Program-made: the position numbers and the translations under genes | From: W0P28-013 sp963659365 | GTDB lineage: Bacteria; Bacteroidota; Bacteroidia; Bacteroidales; Paludibacteraceae | Direction of reading: 5' to 3' | Assembly (NCBI GenBank): GCA_963659365.1 | Contig: CAVKTI010000083.1 | Location: 1 to 7,163, forward strand | DNA: 7,163 nucleotides | Part shown: in pieces, positions 6,283 to 7,163 of the stretch | Layout: the number at the start of each line of letters is the position of its first letter | Numbering within the stretch: position 1 is the first letter of the stretch | Notes under the pieces: model-generated | The model's database searches: none | Seen by the model: only the letters and a program-made list of their open reading frames with translations | Told to the model about the DNA's origin: nothing

Positions 6283-6951
6283 ATGTTGCTCGAATACAAA
6301 GATGTAGATATTTATCAGGACGAGATGCCTGTGCTGCGTGGCGTGAATTTTAGCGTCGAGCGCGGCGAATTCATCTATCTGCTTGGCAAAGTTGGCAGCG
6401 GCAAAAGCACGCTCATCAAGTCGATGTACGCCGAAGTACCGATTAAACGCGGCGATGCACGCATTTTCGACTACAATTTGGCGCGACTGAAACGCAAAGA
6501 TGTGGCACTCTTGCGGCGCAAAATCGGCATCGTGTTCCAAGATTTTCAGTTGCTTGGCGACCGCAGCGTCGATAAAAATCTGGAGTTTGTGCTGCGCGCC
6601 ACGGGCTGGAAGGACAAACGCAAAATTGCCGAACAGATCGATTTGGTGCTTTCGGTGGTGGGCATGGCAAAGAAAGGCTACAAGCGGCCGCACCAGTTGT
6701 CGGGCGGCGAACAACAGCGCGTGGTCATTGCGCGGGCGTTGCTCAATTCGCCCGAAATCATCGTAGCCGACGAGCCTTCGGGCAACCTCGACCCCGAAAC
6801 AGCCAACGAAATTTTTTCGCTGCTCTACGAAATCTCGCGCGGCGGAACGGCGGTCATCATCGCCACACACAACCACTCGTTCCTAAATGTTTACCCTGGC
6901 CGCGTCTTCTGCTGCGAAGAGGAAAAACTCATTGAAACAAATGAGAAGTGA
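6283..6951 (+). CDS. ftsE: Cell-division ABC transporter ATPase FtsE
   Basis: This 222-aa cytoplasmic ABC ATPase has the same length as typical FtsE. All nucleotide-binding motifs are present: Walker A GKVGSGKS (35-42), Q-loop glutamine Q86 in IVFQDFQLL, signature LSGGEQQRV (139-147), Walker B IIVADE (159-164) with catalytic E164, D-loop NLD (168-170) and the switch histidine H196 in IIATHN. FtsE is known to pair with the membrane protein FtsX; the complex uses ATP to control peptidoglycan hydrolases at the division site. The short length, the SGNLDP motif and the IVFQDFQLL context favour FtsE over LolD or MacB-type ATPases, which share the fold. No ftsX follows. I recall that ftsX in Bacteroidota usually lies elsewhere, with uppP, truB and queA. 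The last three codons, including the TGA stop, lie inside the dispersed repeat copy at 6942-6984. Confidence 0.9.
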   Translation: MLLEYKDVDIYQDEMPVLRGVNFSVERGEFIYLLGKVGSGKSTLIKSMYAEVPIKRGDARIFDYNLARLKRKDVALLRRKIGIVFQDFQLLGDRSVDKNLEFVLRATGWKDKRKIAEQIDLVLSVVGMAKKGYKRPHQLSGGEQQRVVIARALLNSPEIIVADEPSGNLDPETANEIFSLLYEISRGGTAVIIATHNHSFLNVYPGRVFCCEEEKLIETNEK

Positions 6952-6984
6952 TGCGGCAGAGCCGCAATTTCAAAATTTCAAATT
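6942..6984 (+). repeat. 43-bp dispersed repeat with hairpin, copy 2, overlapping ftsE stop
   Basis: This matches 6112-6154 at 42 of 43 positions. Its first bases are read as the end of ftsE: GAG (6943-6945), AAG (6946-6948) and the stop TGA (6949-6951) are repeat sequence. The GC-rich hairpin lies at 6952-6966, just after the stop. After the shared part, the tail continues with one more TTTCAAA-type unit that copy 1 lacks. Confidence 0.8.
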
Positions 6985-6991
6985 TCAAATT

Positions 6992-7015
6992 GTATGGACG
7001 CACCGCATGCGTCCG
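6992..7015. repeat. REP-like hairpin downstream of ftsE
   Basis: GGACGCA (6996-7002) pairs perfectly with TGCGTCC (7008-7014) around a 5-nt loop. A short GTTTTG follows, so weak terminator activity on the plus strand is possible but not convincing. The frame GTATGGAC ... GCATGC ... GTCCG resembles the palindrome behind the barrel gene (183-204 read on the minus strand). Hairpins starting GTAGGGACGC are, from memory, frequent between genes in environmental bacteria. Confidence 0.5.
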
Positions 7016-7051
7016 TTTTGTGGATTTGATGATTTTTTGAAAATCCGTCAA

Positions 7052-7085
7052 TTTGTAAATTGCCTTTGTCATCGTCATAGTTTTG
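7052..7085 (+). promoter_or_regulatory. Possible Bacteroidetes-type promoter (upstream of pair)
   Basis: TTTG (7052-7055), 22 bp, then TAGTTTTG (7078-7085), which fits TAnnTTTG. The spacing is at the long end. It points right toward an unseen gene. It is weaker than the candidate at 7114-7143 and may be chance in AT-rich DNA. Confidence 0.3.
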
Positions 7086-7113
7086 GCTCACCCGATAAAT
7101 CTAGGGGAGAGTT

Positions 7114-7143
7114 TTTGTTTTTGAGATAAAAGTCCTACCTTTG
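7114..7143 (+). promoter_or_regulatory. Bacteroidetes-type promoter for a gene beyond the right edge
   Basis: TTTG (7114-7117), 18 bp, then TACCTTTG (7136-7143): both boxes and the spacing fit the Bacteroidetes consensus. An ATG at 7148-7150 opens a frame reading MNNQG to the window edge, but it would sit at about +1 of the transcript, so it may be leader sequence rather than the start codon. Confidence 0.6.
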
Positions 7144-7163
7144 TTGCATGAATAATCAAGGAC

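Noticed and set aside
7148..7163. Start of a new coding region (ATG at 7148, reading MNNQG)
   Set aside because: Only five codons are visible and the ATG would lie at about +1 of the predicted transcript. There is too little to call a gene.

Overview
The window looks like a chromosomal cell-envelope locus of a member of the Bacteroidota, most likely a Bacteroidales. Four things support this. Promoter-like motifs fit the Bacteroidetes TTTG-N(16-22)-TAnnTTTG pattern. No gene start has a Shine-Dalgarno sequence. Signal peptides end in A|Q. The protein families are typical of that phylum. Coding DNA is of middling GC content and favours TCG, TTG and CTG codons, while the intergenic DNA is AT-rich and full of short repeats. 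I cannot name the genus.

Layout: positions 1-275 hold no gene. They contain a 23-bp direct repeat pair, a minus-strand intrinsic terminator, small palindromes and a 7-8 bp tandem array. Positions 276-5162 (minus strand) form a two-gene operon: a 1012-aa exported TPR protein (2124-5162), followed 15 bp later by a 610-aa outer-membrane beta-barrel protein (276-2108). Positions 5163-5368 are a divergent promoter region. On the plus strand come a secreted cyclophilin-type peptidyl-prolyl isomerase (5369-6064) and the ABC ATPase FtsE (6283-6951), separated by 218 bp made almost wholly of short repeats. Positions 6952-7163 carry another copy of one repeat, a REP-like hairpin and one or two promoters for a gene beyond the right edge.

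How the parts may work together (inference): the TPR protein and the barrel are probably made together and act at the outer membrane, perhaps as a periplasmic scaffold and its membrane partner. The divergent periplasmic isomerase would suit folding of envelope proteins. FtsE powers the FtsEX complex that controls peptidoglycan hydrolysis in division, but no ftsX is visible here.

The least explained part is the non-coding DNA. The 3' flanks of the barrel gene and the isomerase gene, on opposite strands 6 kb apart, share the same order in gene sense: about three NNGCAAG heptamers, a 5-nt linker, TG-starting 7-8 bp units, then a GC-rich palindrome. A 43-bp element at 6112-6154 recurs at 6942-6984, where it supplies the stop codon of ftsE. 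These look like a dispersed intergenic repeat system and are the best candidates here for something undescribed.
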